A stretch of 64,000 nt of DNA from Lachnospiraceae bacterium (GCA_017540605.1 JAFYAS010000026.1:62001-126000); one strand, 5' to 3'. Positions 43,976-53,125 are shown, counted from the first letter of the stretch. The notes: generated from the sequence alone by a model not told the origin. A program made the numbers and translations.

Positions 43976-44045
43976 ATAGCATATTTCTATCATAATAATA
44001 GCATAAACGCATTAAACAGTCAATAAAATATCATAAATATAGCAT
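43976..44045. promoter_or_regulatory. Three ATAGCAT direct repeats, candidate autoregulatory sites
   Basis: Copies at 43976-43982, 43998-44004 and 44039-44045, 22 and 41 bases apart, close to two and four helical turns. The middle copy overlaps the -10 box, the distal one lies upstream of the -35, and the proximal one is in the leader. Confidence 0.4.
43995..44023 (-). promoter_or_regulatory. Sigma-A promoter of the HTH-Uma2 gene
   Basis: Minus strand: TTGACT (44018-44023), 17-bp spacer, TATTAT (43995-44000). Confidence 0.7.
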
Positions 44046-44088
44046 CTATATATCATAAATCATTACTTCATAATAAAATCTTACAAAA

Positions 44089-44128
44089 AATAATCCCGAT
44101 ACCATTTTATAATGATAACGAGATTATT
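44089..44128 (-). terminator. Terminator of the 1,062-residue LRR protein gene
   Basis: Minus strand: AATAATCTCG pairs with CGGGATTATT (10 bp with one G-U), with further inner pairing (TATCATT/AATGGTA), followed by TTTTTG. Confidence 0.8.
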
Positions 44129-44184
44129 TTTATTGGTGTGCTTAAATGGAAGTAGCTAAGCTACTGAACATTTACGAAGCGTCA

Positions 44185-47100
44185 TTATTTAGTTTTATAA
44201 TATTTTATTTTAGAAGTTACAGAATTTTTAATTGCCTTCTTATACTTGGCAAACACATCTTTTATAATATAGATTCTTGCACCGGAATGTATTCCTTTGA
44301 ATGCATATTTACCTATAGTCAATTTTTTATATTTACCTTTAAAGGTAATCTTTTTAAGTTTTTTGCAATTATAAAATGCAGCGGAACCAATTCTCCTGAT
44401 ATTCGATCCAATAGTAACCTGAGCGATCTTTTTCTTTGATGCAAATGCTTCGGCACCGATTGAAGTAACCTTATAAGTAAAACCATCATATTTTACAGTT
44501 GCAGGAATAGTTACTGTTTTCTTATTACTTACCGATATTACCTGAACCTGTAGATTAGCAGTAACTATGTAGTTAATTTTTACACTGTTTTTTGTGACTG
44601 AGAATTTACTGCCTTTCTTAAGAGAAGTGGCTTTCTTTTTCGCATTGGTTGTATCCTCTTTTTTAGCATCCTTTTTCTCTTCTATCTGGGTATCCTTATC
44701 AGTTATAACTGTAGATGCCGGAGGATCAGTAGGATCAACTACAACTGCAGGCTTTATCTTCTTTTCTGACATTATCTTCTTCTTACCAACGATCGCATAG
44801 GTAGAGAACCTATCTGTTGAAAATGCTACACTATTGCCATCAACAGTCGCATCGAGGGTCTCTGCTTTTCCATCATGTACTCTTACCACAGAAACTCCCT
44901 CATCATAAGCTGAAAGTGTATCATTCAGATCAAGCTTTATCGTAACTGTACTGTTAAGATCGGTAAGCTGAGTATCCCAAGCTTCCTGAGACTCCATATC
45001 CTTGCTCTTATCATAATTTTTAACTACAGATTGCAATAGTGTAAGGTCGACATATTCAAAGCTTAATTCAGTCTTTTCACCTGTTCCTACCACAGAAGCT
45101 ATAGCGTTCTTGGTTGCATCATCAGGCTCTGCCATATCTACTATCAGCTTTGCATTACCAAAGCCTATAGGATTGCCATTCATTTCGATATCTGCAGTCT
45201 TAACCTTGGTAGCATCAGAACTGACCTTTACCACATCCTCAGTCTTTATGAAATCAGCACTCATATGACCTGCATTGGCAGGCATGGTAAATGTGTACTG
45301 ACCAACTACATCAGTATCACCTGCTTTAGTGGAAATGATATCTCCGTTAATATTAAGAGTATCCTTAACATATTGATAACCCTGATCAGGAAGGATCTTT
45401 ACATTGACCGTTTCTCCCTCGGCTATCCACGCCTCAAAACGACCGGTTTTCTTATCTACAGTATAATAACCCTTGTTGAAACCGCTCATTTCTATAGTAC
45501 CTTTATCAGCATTGGTAAACTCTATATCCTCATCAATGGTGTAAGCCACAGAATAAAGGATGGGATCTGTTGATTCTATTATTGTATAATCAAGTTCATT
45601 TTTACTATGATTTTTCACTAAATAGCCGTACTGGTTTGATTCATCTTCAGTCTTAGTTAAATCAACTTCCACATTAGAAACAAATTCTCCGCCTGCATCG
45701 CCTGCATTATCCATGTCAGCTATAAAGCCGCCCTCAGGATATGAAGAATAATATTTACTTATGAGTTTACCATCGCCGATATTTTCAACATAATAATCCA
45801 ATACGCCTTCCTGGAAAATCAGCATATCAGTTTTTTTTTCATCTCTTCTATCAAACATTGTACGAGCGTAAAGATTAACCTTTGCACTTGTTAATTCAAC
45901 TTTATCAACATTTTCAAAAGCTGTAACTGCAGCGATATCTACAGTGTAGGGGTCTCTATTATGGAATTCATAATTCCAGAGATCAACATTTTTGATCTCG
46001 CTAAATGCAGCTAAGGCATTTGAATGAGAAACTGTTTTATCTTCGTTAAGTGTTTGTCCGATATTGAGCATCAATGCATCTCTAAAGCAAATGCGTTCCG
46101 CTCCATCCCCTTCACCGACAATACCATCATTCAGATAAAGATGTGCAAATCCATCATACGTTTCCACACTTCCTTTTCCGCGGCCCCATATCTCAATAGC
46201 ACTATTTTCACCAAGGTCCATCCTATTGAAAGACAGGTCACCCTTCATCTCGATAGAGCCCCTTGAATAGATGTAAAGCTTATCCTCAGGGAAGATGCAA
46301 TCCTCCATACAGATATTACCGCTTTCAGGATCCACAGTAATACCTGAATATTTTTCATTGTCATTAACCTTCTTATTACCGCGTATAACAGTTTCTGTAC
46401 CGATAATTAATGTCTGCACTCTTTTAAGCTCAAATTCAAGCTGATAGCTGTGGTCTGCCGGTGTCTCGTTCTCAGAAAAGCCATCATACTTAAGTGCATA
46501 TTCCTTTGTGAATGAACCATTATCATTAAGAGTCAGATCATCACCTGCAGTTTTAACCTTTTCATTACCATCTACTCTGAGGCTAACACCTCTAACCTGG
46601 TCAATTTCATAGCCTTCATAAGGATCGATAGTTATATTCAGCTTTGCATTATTGCTATAACTACTTACATCTATAGGTTCATATTCTTGTTCTGTTGATA
46701 CTTCCACATCACCGGATGCTGTAGAAGGTTCATCATTTAGTTCATAGCTAATCTTTGCTTTACCTTTATTTTCACGACAGAAAAATGAGAAAAATCCCTT
46801 TTCCGCAGGCTGAGGCTGATCTCCTCCTTCAACATTATTCTGCGAAAATTCCGGCGCAAAAACAAGCTTTTGAAGACCTGAAAGATCATCAGCATATAGC
46901 TTGTAGCTATGATAACCATTTTCAGCTGCCAGCTGAAGATCAGCTCCATTCACATTAGTTTTACCTGAGCCCTGAGCGTATTCCGTAAACATACGACAGC
47001 TTTCATTATATCCCGTATAAGGGAAAAACCTGATCTCAACCTCAGTGGCATTGGAAGGTATATCTGCAGAAAAATATTTTTCCCCAGTGGTAGAATCTTC

Positions 47101-47373
47101 CATATCGTGTTGTGTAAAACTATTGACTACATATGGTTGTGTTTTTTCAGTATCAGTGGTTGTATACCAAACTACAACATATCCCGTATTTTCCTGAGAA
47201 TCACCAAAGAAAACTCGACCAGTATCACAATAACTCGGATTCCCGTGTATCCTAAGTATTGCATTCTGCGCAGGACCGCCGTTCGCCTCTACCTTTGGCA
47301 CAGGAACCAGCGCTACTACCATAGCCAAGGTAATAAGCCAGGCAGTAAATCTTTTCAACATCTTCTTACCCAT
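44185..47373 (-). CDS. Secreted LRR_5-tailed surface protein, intact paralogue of the amber-split protein
   Basis: 1,062 residues. Signal peptide: MGKKMLKRFTAWLITLAMVVALVPVPKVEA. A beta-rich N-terminus (~30-190) and a linker (GGDQPQPAE) lead to a charged beta-sheet region, a beta-helix-like stretch (YSRGSIEMKGDLSFNRMDLG), a duplicated FEAWIAEGETV-type domain, a Lys/Asp linker, and an LRR_5 C-terminus (from about 965: VTSIGAEAFASKKKIAQVTI, AAFYNCKKLKKI) ending KIKYYKTK. No sorting signal is visible. Start at 47373 because AGGAGAG is seven bases upstream; the frame's first Met at 47409 has none. Near full-length similarity to 39920-42739 indicates a gene duplication flanking the HTH-Uma2 gene. 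Ligand unknown. Confidence 0.8.
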   Translation of the reverse strand: MGKKMLKRFTAWLITLAMVVALVPVPKVEANGGPAQNAILRIHGNPSYCDTGRVFFGDSQENTGYVVVWYTTTDTEKTQPYVVNSFTQHDMEDSTTGEKYFSADIPSNATEVEIRFFPYTGYNESCRMFTEYAQGSGKTNVNGADLQLAAENGYHSYKLYADDLSGLQKLVFAPEFSQNNVEGGDQPQPAEKGFFSFFCRENKGKAKISYELNDEPSTASGDVEVSTEQEYEPIDVSSYSNNAKLNITIDPYEGYEIDQVRGVSLRVDGNEKVKTAGDDLTLNDNGSFTKEYALKYDGFSENETPADHSYQLEFELKRVQTLIIGTETVIRGNKKVNDNEKYSGITVDPESGNICMEDCIFPEDKLYIYSRGSIEMKGDLSFNRMDLGENSAIEIWGRGKGSVETYDGFAHLYLNDGIVGEGDGAERICFRDALMLNIGQTLNEDKTVSHSNALAAFSEIKNVDLWNYEFHNRDPYTVDIAAVTAFENVDKVELTSAKVNLYARTMFDRRDEKKTDMLIFQEGVLDYYVENIGDGKLISKYYSSYPEGGFIADMDNAGDAGGEFVSNVEVDLTKTEDESNQYGYLVKNHSKNELDYTIIESTDPILYSVAYTIDEDIEFTNADKGTIEMSGFNKGYYTVDKKTGRFEAWIAEGETVNVKILPDQGYQYVKDTLNINGDIISTKAGDTDVVGQYTFTMPANAGHMSADFIKTEDVVKVSSDATKVKTADIEMNGNPIGFGNAKLIVDMAEPDDATKNAIASVVGTGEKTELSFEYVDLTLLQSVVKNYDKSKDMESQEAWDTQLTDLNSTVTIKLDLNDTLSAYDEGVSVVRVHDGKAETLDATVDGNSVAFSTDRFSTYAIVGKKKIMSEKKIKPAVVVDPTDPPASTVITDKDTQIEEKKDAKKEDTTNAKKKATSLKKGSKFSVTKNSVKINYIVTANLQVQVISVSNKKTVTIPATVKYDGFTYKVTSIGAEAFASKKKIAQVTIGSNIRRIGSAAFYNCKKLKKITFKGKYKKLTIGKYAFKGIHSGARIYIIKDVFAKYKKAIKNSVTSKIKYYKTK

Positions 47374-47422
47374 AATATCTCTCCTTTCGTAACTTGCATA
47401 AGGTTTCAAATAACATACATTG

Positions 47423-47452
47423 ATTATACATCAAATAAAGCTCTTATCGCAA
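47423..47452 (-). promoter_or_regulatory. Promoter of the 1,062-residue LRR protein gene
   Basis: Minus strand: TTGCGA (47447-47452), 18-bp spacer, consensus TATAAT (47423-47428), about 45 bases before the ATG. Confidence 0.6.
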
Positions 47453-47486
47453 CTAAAACAAATAAAAAAACAAAGGATTTTTGCCA

Positions 47487-49130
47487 CTAAAGAGCAGGTC
47501 TAAACACTCCCATGATGGCCTCTGCTACCTTCAGTCCATCCATAGCTGCCGAGCTTATTCCTCCGGCATAACCACAGCCCTCGCCACAGGGATAAACGCC
47601 CTTTATATCCACGCTTTCATAATCGTCCTTTCGAAGTATCCTCACCGGCGAGGATGTCCTACTTTCCACACCCGAAAGCATAGCATTAGGATCAGCAAAA
47701 CCATGTATCCTTTTATCAAATGCATGTACTCCCTCTATGATATCCCCCGATACATATTCAGGAAGAATTGCTGTCAGGTCTGCCTTGGCATATTCACCCT
47801 TTATATTCGGAGTAATTTCCGCAGATTGATCAACATCAAAGCTACCAAATTCATCTCTTCCATATCTCTCACAAAAGCTCTTCTCAAAATCCCCAAAGCT
47901 CTGTACCGGCACCTTGCCTGAACCAAGCTCATAAGCGTTTTTCTCAAGTGATCTTTGGAATTCTACTCCCGCAAAAACATCATCACCTTCTAAATCAGAA
48001 GGATCAACTGTTACAACTATGGCAGAATTGGAATTTGCTCCCATACGGTCATGGTTACTCATTCCATTTACCACAAGCATTCCATCCTCAGAAGAGCTAT
48101 TCACAACAAATCCGCCGGGACACATACAAAATGAGAATACCCCTCTGCCATCCTTTGCCTGATGTGTAAGCTTATAGGAGGCTGTAGGAAGAAGCTTTGC
48201 CTCCTTGCTGTCACCATATTGGGAACGATTTATGAACTCTCTGTCATGCTCGATACGAAGTCCCACAGCAAAGGCCTTAGGTTCCATAGCAAAGCCGCTG
48301 TCTCTTAGCATAACAAATGTATCTCTTGCGGAATGACCGATAGCGAGTATCAAAACCGAAGTATCGAGACAATATTCGCCATCCGAAGAAGAAACTCTGA
48401 CACCCTTAACAGCCCTGTTTTTATCAAGGTCTATCCCCACAAGCTTATGACCGAATCTCACCTCTCCCCCAAGCTTAACAATCTCTTCTCGGATACCCTG
48501 GATCACACCCTTTAGCTTATCAGTACCAATATGAGGCTTTGCATCGATAAGTATCTCAGAGGGTGCTCCATGCTTTACAAAGGTTTCAAGCATAAATGTC
48601 TGTCTTCCGTATTTGTCGTTCACCTGTGTATTTAGCTTTCCGTCGGAAAATGCACCGGCTCCACCCTCACCGAACTGTACATTACTCTCTGTATCAAGTA
48701 CTCCTGTCTTCCAAAAATTTTCAATATCAGAGGTTCTTGAATCAACATCCTTACCTCTCTCAAGAACAATGGGCTTAAAACCATTTTTAGCAAGAAGTAA
48801 AGCCGCAAATATCCCTCCGGGGCCAAAGCCCACGACAACAGGGCGATAGTTTAAAGGCCTAGCACCATTTACCAAGGGCTTATATGATACAGGCTTATAT
48901 ATACTTATATCTCTATCAGATTTAAGTCTTCCCAAAGCCTTTTTTTCGTTGTCGACAGTAACCACTACCGTCAAAACATATTTAAGAGAATCCTTTTTTC
49001 TTGAATCGATAGATCTTCTTATGATTCTTACATCAGAAAAAGGAATGCCCTTAAGTCTCTTTTTAAGGGCATTCTCTATATCCTTTTCATTGTGATCTAT
49101 ATTAAGCTTTAACTGTCTGATCTCCAGCAT
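47487..49130 (-). CDS. FAD-dependent oxidoreductase of the COG2509 type, substrate unknown
   Basis: 547 residues, cytosolic. The N-terminal ~90 residues form a small alpha/beta domain specific to this group (LNIDHNEKDIENALKKRL). The dinucleotide-binding motif VVGFGPGGIFAALLLAKNGF follows, ending in the Glu of LERG. Further motifs are QFGEGGAGAFSDGKL (characteristic of the family) and ILAIGHSARDTF. The C-terminal FAD contact reads YPCGEGCGYAGGI. The physiological substrate is not known. An AGGAG Shine-Dalgarno overlaps the stop of the upstream flavoprotein gene, nine bases before the ATG, so it belongs to the cdd-flavoprotein operon. Confidence 0.85.
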   Translation of the reverse strand: MLEIRQLKLNIDHNEKDIENALKKRLKGIPFSDVRIIRRSIDSRKKDSLKYVLTVVVTVDNEKKALGRLKSDRDISIYKPVSYKPLVNGARPLNYRPVVVGFGPGGIFAALLLAKNGFKPIVLERGKDVDSRTSDIENFWKTGVLDTESNVQFGEGGAGAFSDGKLNTQVNDKYGRQTFMLETFVKHGAPSEILIDAKPHIGTDKLKGVIQGIREEIVKLGGEVRFGHKLVGIDLDKNRAVKGVRVSSSDGEYCLDTSVLILAIGHSARDTFVMLRDSGFAMEPKAFAVGLRIEHDREFINRSQYGDSKEAKLLPTASYKLTHQAKDGRGVFSFCMCPGGFVVNSSSEDGMLVVNGMSNHDRMGANSNSAIVVTVDPSDLEGDDVFAGVEFQRSLEKNAYELGSGKVPVQSFGDFEKSFCERYGRDEFGSFDVDQSAEITPNIKGEYAKADLTAILPEYVSGDIIEGVHAFDKRIHGFADPNAMLSGVESRTSSPVRILRKDDYESVDIKGVYPCGEGCGYAGGISSAAMDGLKVAEAIMGVFRPAL

Positions 49131-49139
49131 AATAAACTC

Positions 49140-50357
49140 CTATGAAATGTTTTCTCCTGCCTTGATACCTGAAAGTATTGCAAAGGTCAGATTGTAGCCA
49201 CCGCATTTACCATCCACATCCAATAGCTCTCCAACAGCATAAAGACCTTGTACCTTCTTACATGAAAAATCGTCATTCATCTCATCAAGTGAAATACCAC
49301 CGGCGGTTGTCTGAGCCATATCATATCCCTTGCTTCCGGTAATGTGGAATTCAAGCTCCTTTGAAACCCTAGCAAGCTTTCTGATGTCATCGACGCCAAG
49401 ACTCTTGGCTTTTATACCGTATCTGAAACCACATTTTTCAAGTAAGACACCTGCAAGTTTTTTGGGATAAAGACATTCAAGAAAATCTCCTGTCTTAATA
49501 TGCCCCGCATTCATAATAAGATAATCAAAATGGCTTACAAGCTCATCGAAGGAATAATCAGGCATCAGATCAAGACTAATGACTGCATCACCCATTGATT
49601 TTTCCAAAGCCCGATTTACCATACGGCTAAGATTGAAGATCACTATACCAGAAAGACCGTAATCAGTAAACTGAACCTCTCCCTCTTCAGAGGCAATATC
49701 CATACCTTTAACCTTTAATGTGGCCTTCGCAGGATATCTTACGCCGGCCAAAGTATTACATATACTCGCATCGCTTAGAAGAGGTACAAGCGCAGGTTTG
49801 GTTTCTACAAGATCTATTCCAAAGCTCTCCGCTAATGCATATCCACTTCCGTCAGAACCACCCTTAGGGTAAGCAAGACCTCCGGTAGCAAGGATCACAT
49901 TTCTTCCCTCGTAGCTTTGATCATCACAATCTACTATAAACTTGGTATCTTCCTTTACAACACTTTTTACCTTTCTCTTGTAAAGAACTTCAACGCCCAA
50001 AGAAAAAAGTGCCGCATCAAAGGCTCTGATGACACTTGTAGCCTCAAGAGAATGGGGATAATAATAACCATTCTTTTCTACGCAGGAAAGCCCAAGGGAT
50101 AAAAAGAAATCAAGAACTCTTGTATAGCTTCCCTCATGGAAGAATCTATCAAGAAAAGCTCTGTTGTCACTTCTCACACAATCCCTATCAAAATATGAAT
50201 TGGCAAGATTGCACCGTCCATTTCCTGTCACCTTTATTTTTTTACCAAGCTCTTCGTTGGCTTCAAGTAAAAGAACAGTATGTTTTTTTCTTGCAGCAGC
50301 AACTGCAGCAGACATACCCGAAGCAGATGCTCCGATTATCACAACATCATATATCAT
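49140..50357 (-). CDS. NAD(P)/FAD-dependent oxidoreductase, HI0933/YhiN (BaiN-like) family
   Basis: 405 residues. The N-terminal Rossmann motif is VVIIGASASGMSAAVAAARK, with the Glu of LLEANEELGKKIKVTGNGRCNLAN, which is diagnostic for the HI0933/YhiN family. ILATGGLAYPKGGSDGSGY, FTDYGLSGIVIFNLS, and the C-terminal TTAGGISLDE and GELLDVDGKCGGYNL are also family marks. Relatives include BaiN, a bile-acid-modifying reductase, but that function cannot be claimed from motifs. Start at 50357: GGAG lies eight bases upstream inside the end of cdd; the TTG at 50363 is not needed. It begins two bases after the cdd stop, suggesting translational coupling. Confidence 0.87.
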   Translation of the reverse strand: MIYDVVIIGASASGMSAAVAAARKKHTVLLLEANEELGKKIKVTGNGRCNLANSYFDRDCVRSDNRAFLDRFFHEGSYTRVLDFFLSLGLSCVEKNGYYYPHSLEATSVIRAFDAALFSLGVEVLYKRKVKSVVKEDTKFIVDCDDQSYEGRNVILATGGLAYPKGGSDGSGYALAESFGIDLVETKPALVPLLSDASICNTLAGVRYPAKATLKVKGMDIASEEGEVQFTDYGLSGIVIFNLSRMVNRALEKSMGDAVISLDLMPDYSFDELVSHFDYLIMNAGHIKTGDFLECLYPKKLAGVLLEKCGFRYGIKAKSLGVDDIRKLARVSKELEFHITGSKGYDMAQTTAGGISLDEMNDDFSCKKVQGLYAVGELLDVDGKCGGYNLTFAILSGIKAGENIS

Positions 50358-50359
50358 AG

Positions 50360-50737
50360 TCAATTCTCCAATTCAAAGGAATGAGGGATAAGCTCACATA
50401 CCTTAAAGCTTTTCACTTCATCATTTCGAGCCACGTAAACATCTCCATCCGGCATAAATTCGGCCATCACCTGTCTGCACATACCACAGGGCATAGGAAA
50501 TTGATCTGCCTTACAGACTATAGCAATAGCCTTCATATCTCTGCGGCCCTCCGATACAGCCTTCCACATAGCAACTCTCTCTGCACATACTGTAGCTCCA
50601 TAGGAAGCATTTTCTATATTGCATCCGGTAAATACACTTCCATCACTGCAAAGCACAGCGGCGCCAACTGAAAAATCCGAATACGGAGAGTATGAAAACT
50701 GAAGTGCCTCTCTTGCTTTTTCTATCAATTCATTCAT
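50360..50737 (-). CDS. cdd: Cytidine deaminase
   Basis: 125 residues, the length of small tetrameric Cdd enzymes. Converts cytidine and deoxycytidine to uridines in pyrimidine salvage. SYSPYSDFSVGAAV, then FTGCNIENASYG, then the zinc/catalytic CAERVA (Cys ligand and proton-transfer Glu) and PCGMCRQ (two Cys ligands). Start at 50737: GAGGTGA is upstream at good spacing. The longer frame up to 50785 crosses the -10 box (TATAAT, 50762-50767). First gene of a three-gene unit with two flavoproteins. Confidence 0.94.
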   Translation of the reverse strand: MNELIEKAREALQFSYSPYSDFSVGAAVLCSDGSVFTGCNIENASYGATVCAERVAMWKAVSEGRRDMKAIAIVCKADQFPMPCGMCRQVMAEFMPDGDVYVARNDEVKSFKVCELIPHSFELEN

Positions 50738-50761
50738 AAGCTTCACCTCACAAACAACCAT

Positions 50762-50767
50762 ATTATA
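50762..50767 (-). promoter_or_regulatory. -10 box for cdd
   Basis: Minus strand TATAAT, with a poor -35 region; start of transcription is expected near 50755, about 18 bases before the ATG. Confidence 0.45.
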
Positions 50768-50817
50768 AGGATACCAAAGAATCAAAAATAATTCTACAAA
50801 AAAATTTAAAAAAGTGC

Positions 50818-50846
50818 TTGCATTATCTATTTAAGTATGGTATATT
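50818..50846 (+). promoter_or_regulatory. Promoter of tRNA-Glu
   Basis: TTGCAT (50818-50823), 17-bp spacer, TATATT (50841-50846), about 20 bases before the tRNA. Confidence 0.65.
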
Positions 50847-50867
50847 AGTCAAGTCGCAAGGACATAC

Positions 50868-50939
50868 GGTCGATTGGTCAAGCGGTTAAGACGTCGCCCT
50901 CTCACGGCGAAAACAGGGGTTCGATTCCCCTATCGACTG
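50868..50939 (+). tRNA. tRNA-Glu (anticodon CTC)
   Basis: 72 bases, CCA not encoded. The acceptor pairs GGTCGAT with ATCGACT (first pair G-U), the D-arm has the usual GGTCAAGCGGTTAAGAC, and the anticodon stem TCGCC/GGCGA carries the loop CTCTCAC, giving anticodon CTC (reads GAG). The T-arm is AGGGG TTCGATT CCCCT. It has its own promoter and terminator and lies between divergent cdd and convergent EAL transcripts. Confidence 0.95.
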
Positions 50940-50942
50940 CGA

Positions 50943-50970
50943 AAGCTTCGGATTTATCCGGAGCTTTTTT
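50943..50970 (+). terminator. Terminator of tRNA-Glu
   Basis: A 10-bp stem (AAGCTTCGGA / TCCGGAGCTT, one G-U pair) with TTTA loop, followed by TTTTTT. Confidence 0.92.
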
Positions 50971-51007
50971 CATTTTCTTATAGAATCTAAATCACCTATA
51001 TAAAATT

Positions 51008-51040
51008 CATCCCCCCTTACGAAACTCGCAAGAAGGGATG
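51008..51040 (-). terminator. Terminator of the membrane EAL gene
   Basis: Minus strand: a 15-bp stem with several G-U pairs (CATCCCTT CTTGCGA / TCGTAAG GGGGGATG), 3-base loop, then AATTTTATAT. It starts 12 bases after the stop. Confidence 0.75.
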
Positions 51041-51051
51041 TCTATATAATC

Positions 51052-52968
51052 TTAAGCACTCTTTTTAAAGTACTCTTTCAATTTATCAATAGGAATCGGC
51101 TTTGAATATTTATATCCCTGAAGATATTTTGCATACATACTCTTACACATATCTTCATCCTTCTCGTCCTCTACTCCCTCGTAAAGCACGGAATAATTCA
51201 TAGTATCAAACATACTGGCAAGACTGTTAACCATGGTACCTGATCTCTCGCTTTTTCCCGAAGCAATAACAAGTGAACGATCAAACTTGATAATATCAAA
51301 GGGAAGCTCGATAATACGTTCAAAGTTGGAATATCCGGTTCCAAAATCATCTAGATAGAACTTTATTCCATTGTCCTTCAATTCATAAATCTTCTCTTTA
51401 ACGATCTCAAAATCATTTTCATTGCGACTCTCTGTGATCTCAATAGCGATCTTATCGTAGGGAATACCACAGTTCTTTACTATCCTCATGATATCGCCGC
51501 AGAAATTATCATCTCTGACATCTATTACTGAGAAGTTCACAGATATACGATTGAGCTCATAGCCCTCATCCATAAGCTCCTTTATCTTCTTGCAGGTTTT
51601 ATTGAGGATGATAAGGGAAAGCACATGGATCAGATTGTAATTCTCTGCAAGAGGTATGAACTGATCAGGAAATACCATACCAACCTCTTTAAGTCTTAAT
51701 CGCATCAAAGCCTCTGCTGTATCATATTTACCTGTAGTGGTATTGAGTACAGGTTGACAGAAAACCTCAATTCTTGAATCATCAAGATCAAACCTTCTGT
51801 TAATATCCTCAAGCTCGGATAGAATATATCTATGCTCAAGATAAGCCTTGATATCATCTCCATTTACAATACGCACTTGATTCTTATGAAGCTTCATCTT
51901 CTCAATATACTTTATCAACCTTATGTACTCATTGTTCCTGCTGATAGCATCAGTTGATTCCATAATGACTATCTTATAATCAAGCTTATACTTGGGATAA
52001 GACTCGTGAAAGCTGTTAAGCATATTCTTTATGCATTCATCCTTATTGGGATTCTTTTCAACATCAAAGGTAACGATCAATCTTCCGTTACTTGGCCTAA
52101 ACAACACGGCATTCTTTAAAAATCTGGTATAGAAATGCTTAACCAGATACTGAACCTCACGAGGAAGCTTATTATTATTATCAAAATCAATAAGATTGAG
52201 ACTCATTATCACAAGCTTTGTATCGTGACCGTAGCTGTATTCGATCATATCGTTGAAGGAAGCTTCATTGACAGCACCGGTCTCCATATCATAGGGACTT
52301 GAATGAAGAAGATACATAATAGCATAGGCAGGAAACAAGACAGATGCACAGGTATAGGTTGTATTGTCATTTATCACCTGTATGACAAGCATCATTGCAG
52401 AAACTACGATCGAAGATACCAAACCCTTTGTCACCTGTCCGAATACTCTGTCGCGATATTTATAGAGCAAAAGCATAGCAAATCCGACAAACAAAAAATA
52501 GAAAATGATAAAGAACGGAATACCGCTATGAACAGAAAGCTCCTCATCAATATAGAATCCAAAATGGGCATAATGCCCCACTATCACAAGCACAGACAAT
52601 ATAAAATATACACACGAGGTAATACGAGAATATCTCTCACTGAATTCGTCATCGATATACAGAGAACAACTTACATAACGCACGAAACAATAAATGTTTG
52701 CAAAAATAGAAAGCAGATATACATCATAAAACAGATAAATAACTATATTGTTCAATATGCCCTTTTGATTGATGGAAATATGGAAGATAATATTGGTTGC
52801 TGCTGAAATAAGAAGAAGTATCAGCATAGTAAAAAAGATATTGAAGGACTTAGTCTTTCTGATATAAGCGAACTTTATGAGTATAAAAAACACAAAGCAG
52901 CACGCCATAACGACGATATCTGCAACAGGTGAATAATTATCGAAATAATTGATAACATTGCCCGTCAT
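51052..52968 (-). CDS. Membrane-anchored EAL protein, probable cyclic-di-GMP phosphodiesterase with degenerate GGDEF
   Basis: 638 residues. The first ~220 residues hold about seven TM helices, resembling a 7TM-type sensor region. A GGDEF-like domain follows (~230-350) without the motif; the corresponding loop reads FRPSNGRLIVTF, so it is not a cyclase. The EAL domain (~400-638) is complete: AEALMRL, SVNFS, EITESRN, YLDDFGTGYSNF, IIKFDRSL, YEGVED, LQGYKYSKP. It should hydrolyse c-di-GMP at the membrane in response to an unknown signal. Start at 52968 because AGGAG is eight bases upstream; the GTG at 52977 is too close. Monocistronic. Confidence 0.86.
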   Translation of the reverse strand: MTGNVINYFDNYSPVADIVVMACCFVFFILIKFAYIRKTKSFNIFFTMLILLLISAATNIIFHISINQKGILNNIVIYLFYDVYLLSIFANIYCFVRYVSCSLYIDDEFSERYSRITSCVYFILSVLVIVGHYAHFGFYIDEELSVHSGIPFFIIFYFLFVGFAMLLLYKYRDRVFGQVTKGLVSSIVVSAMMLVIQVINDNTTYTCASVLFPAYAIMYLLHSSPYDMETGAVNEASFNDMIEYSYGHDTKLVIMSLNLIDFDNNNKLPREVQYLVKHFYTRFLKNAVLFRPSNGRLIVTFDVEKNPNKDECIKNMLNSFHESYPKYKLDYKIVIMESTDAISRNNEYIRLIKYIEKMKLHKNQVRIVNGDDIKAYLEHRYILSELEDINRRFDLDDSRIEVFCQPVLNTTTGKYDTAEALMRLRLKEVGMVFPDQFIPLAENYNLIHVLSLIILNKTCKKIKELMDEGYELNRISVNFSVIDVRDDNFCGDIMRIVKNCGIPYDKIAIEITESRNENDFEIVKEKIYELKDNGIKFYLDDFGTGYSNFERIIELPFDIIKFDRSLVIASGKSERSGTMVNSLASMFDTMNYSVLYEGVEDEKDEDMCKSMYAKYLQGYKYSKPIPIDKLKEYFKKSA

Positions 52969-53050
52969 AATAAACACTCCTAAAAAAACGGTTGATAAAT
53001 CCTTTTACACAATGTGTTCGCCTATTCCCCACCCACAAATCCATATTATA

Positions 53051-53079
53051 ATTGTATCTTATATAACAATTAATATCAA
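53051..53079 (-). promoter_or_regulatory. Promoter of the membrane EAL gene
   Basis: Minus strand: TTGATA (53074-53079), 17-bp spacer, TACAAT (53051-53056); leader of about 75 bases. Confidence 0.6.
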
Positions 53080-53125
53080 CAAATTTATCTATGAAAAATA
53101 ACCAAATTTTTTCAATTTTAATAAT

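Noticed and set aside
50868-50939. tRNA gene as integration site of a mobile element
   Set aside because: No integrase, direct repeat of the tRNA 3' end or composition change was found on either side.
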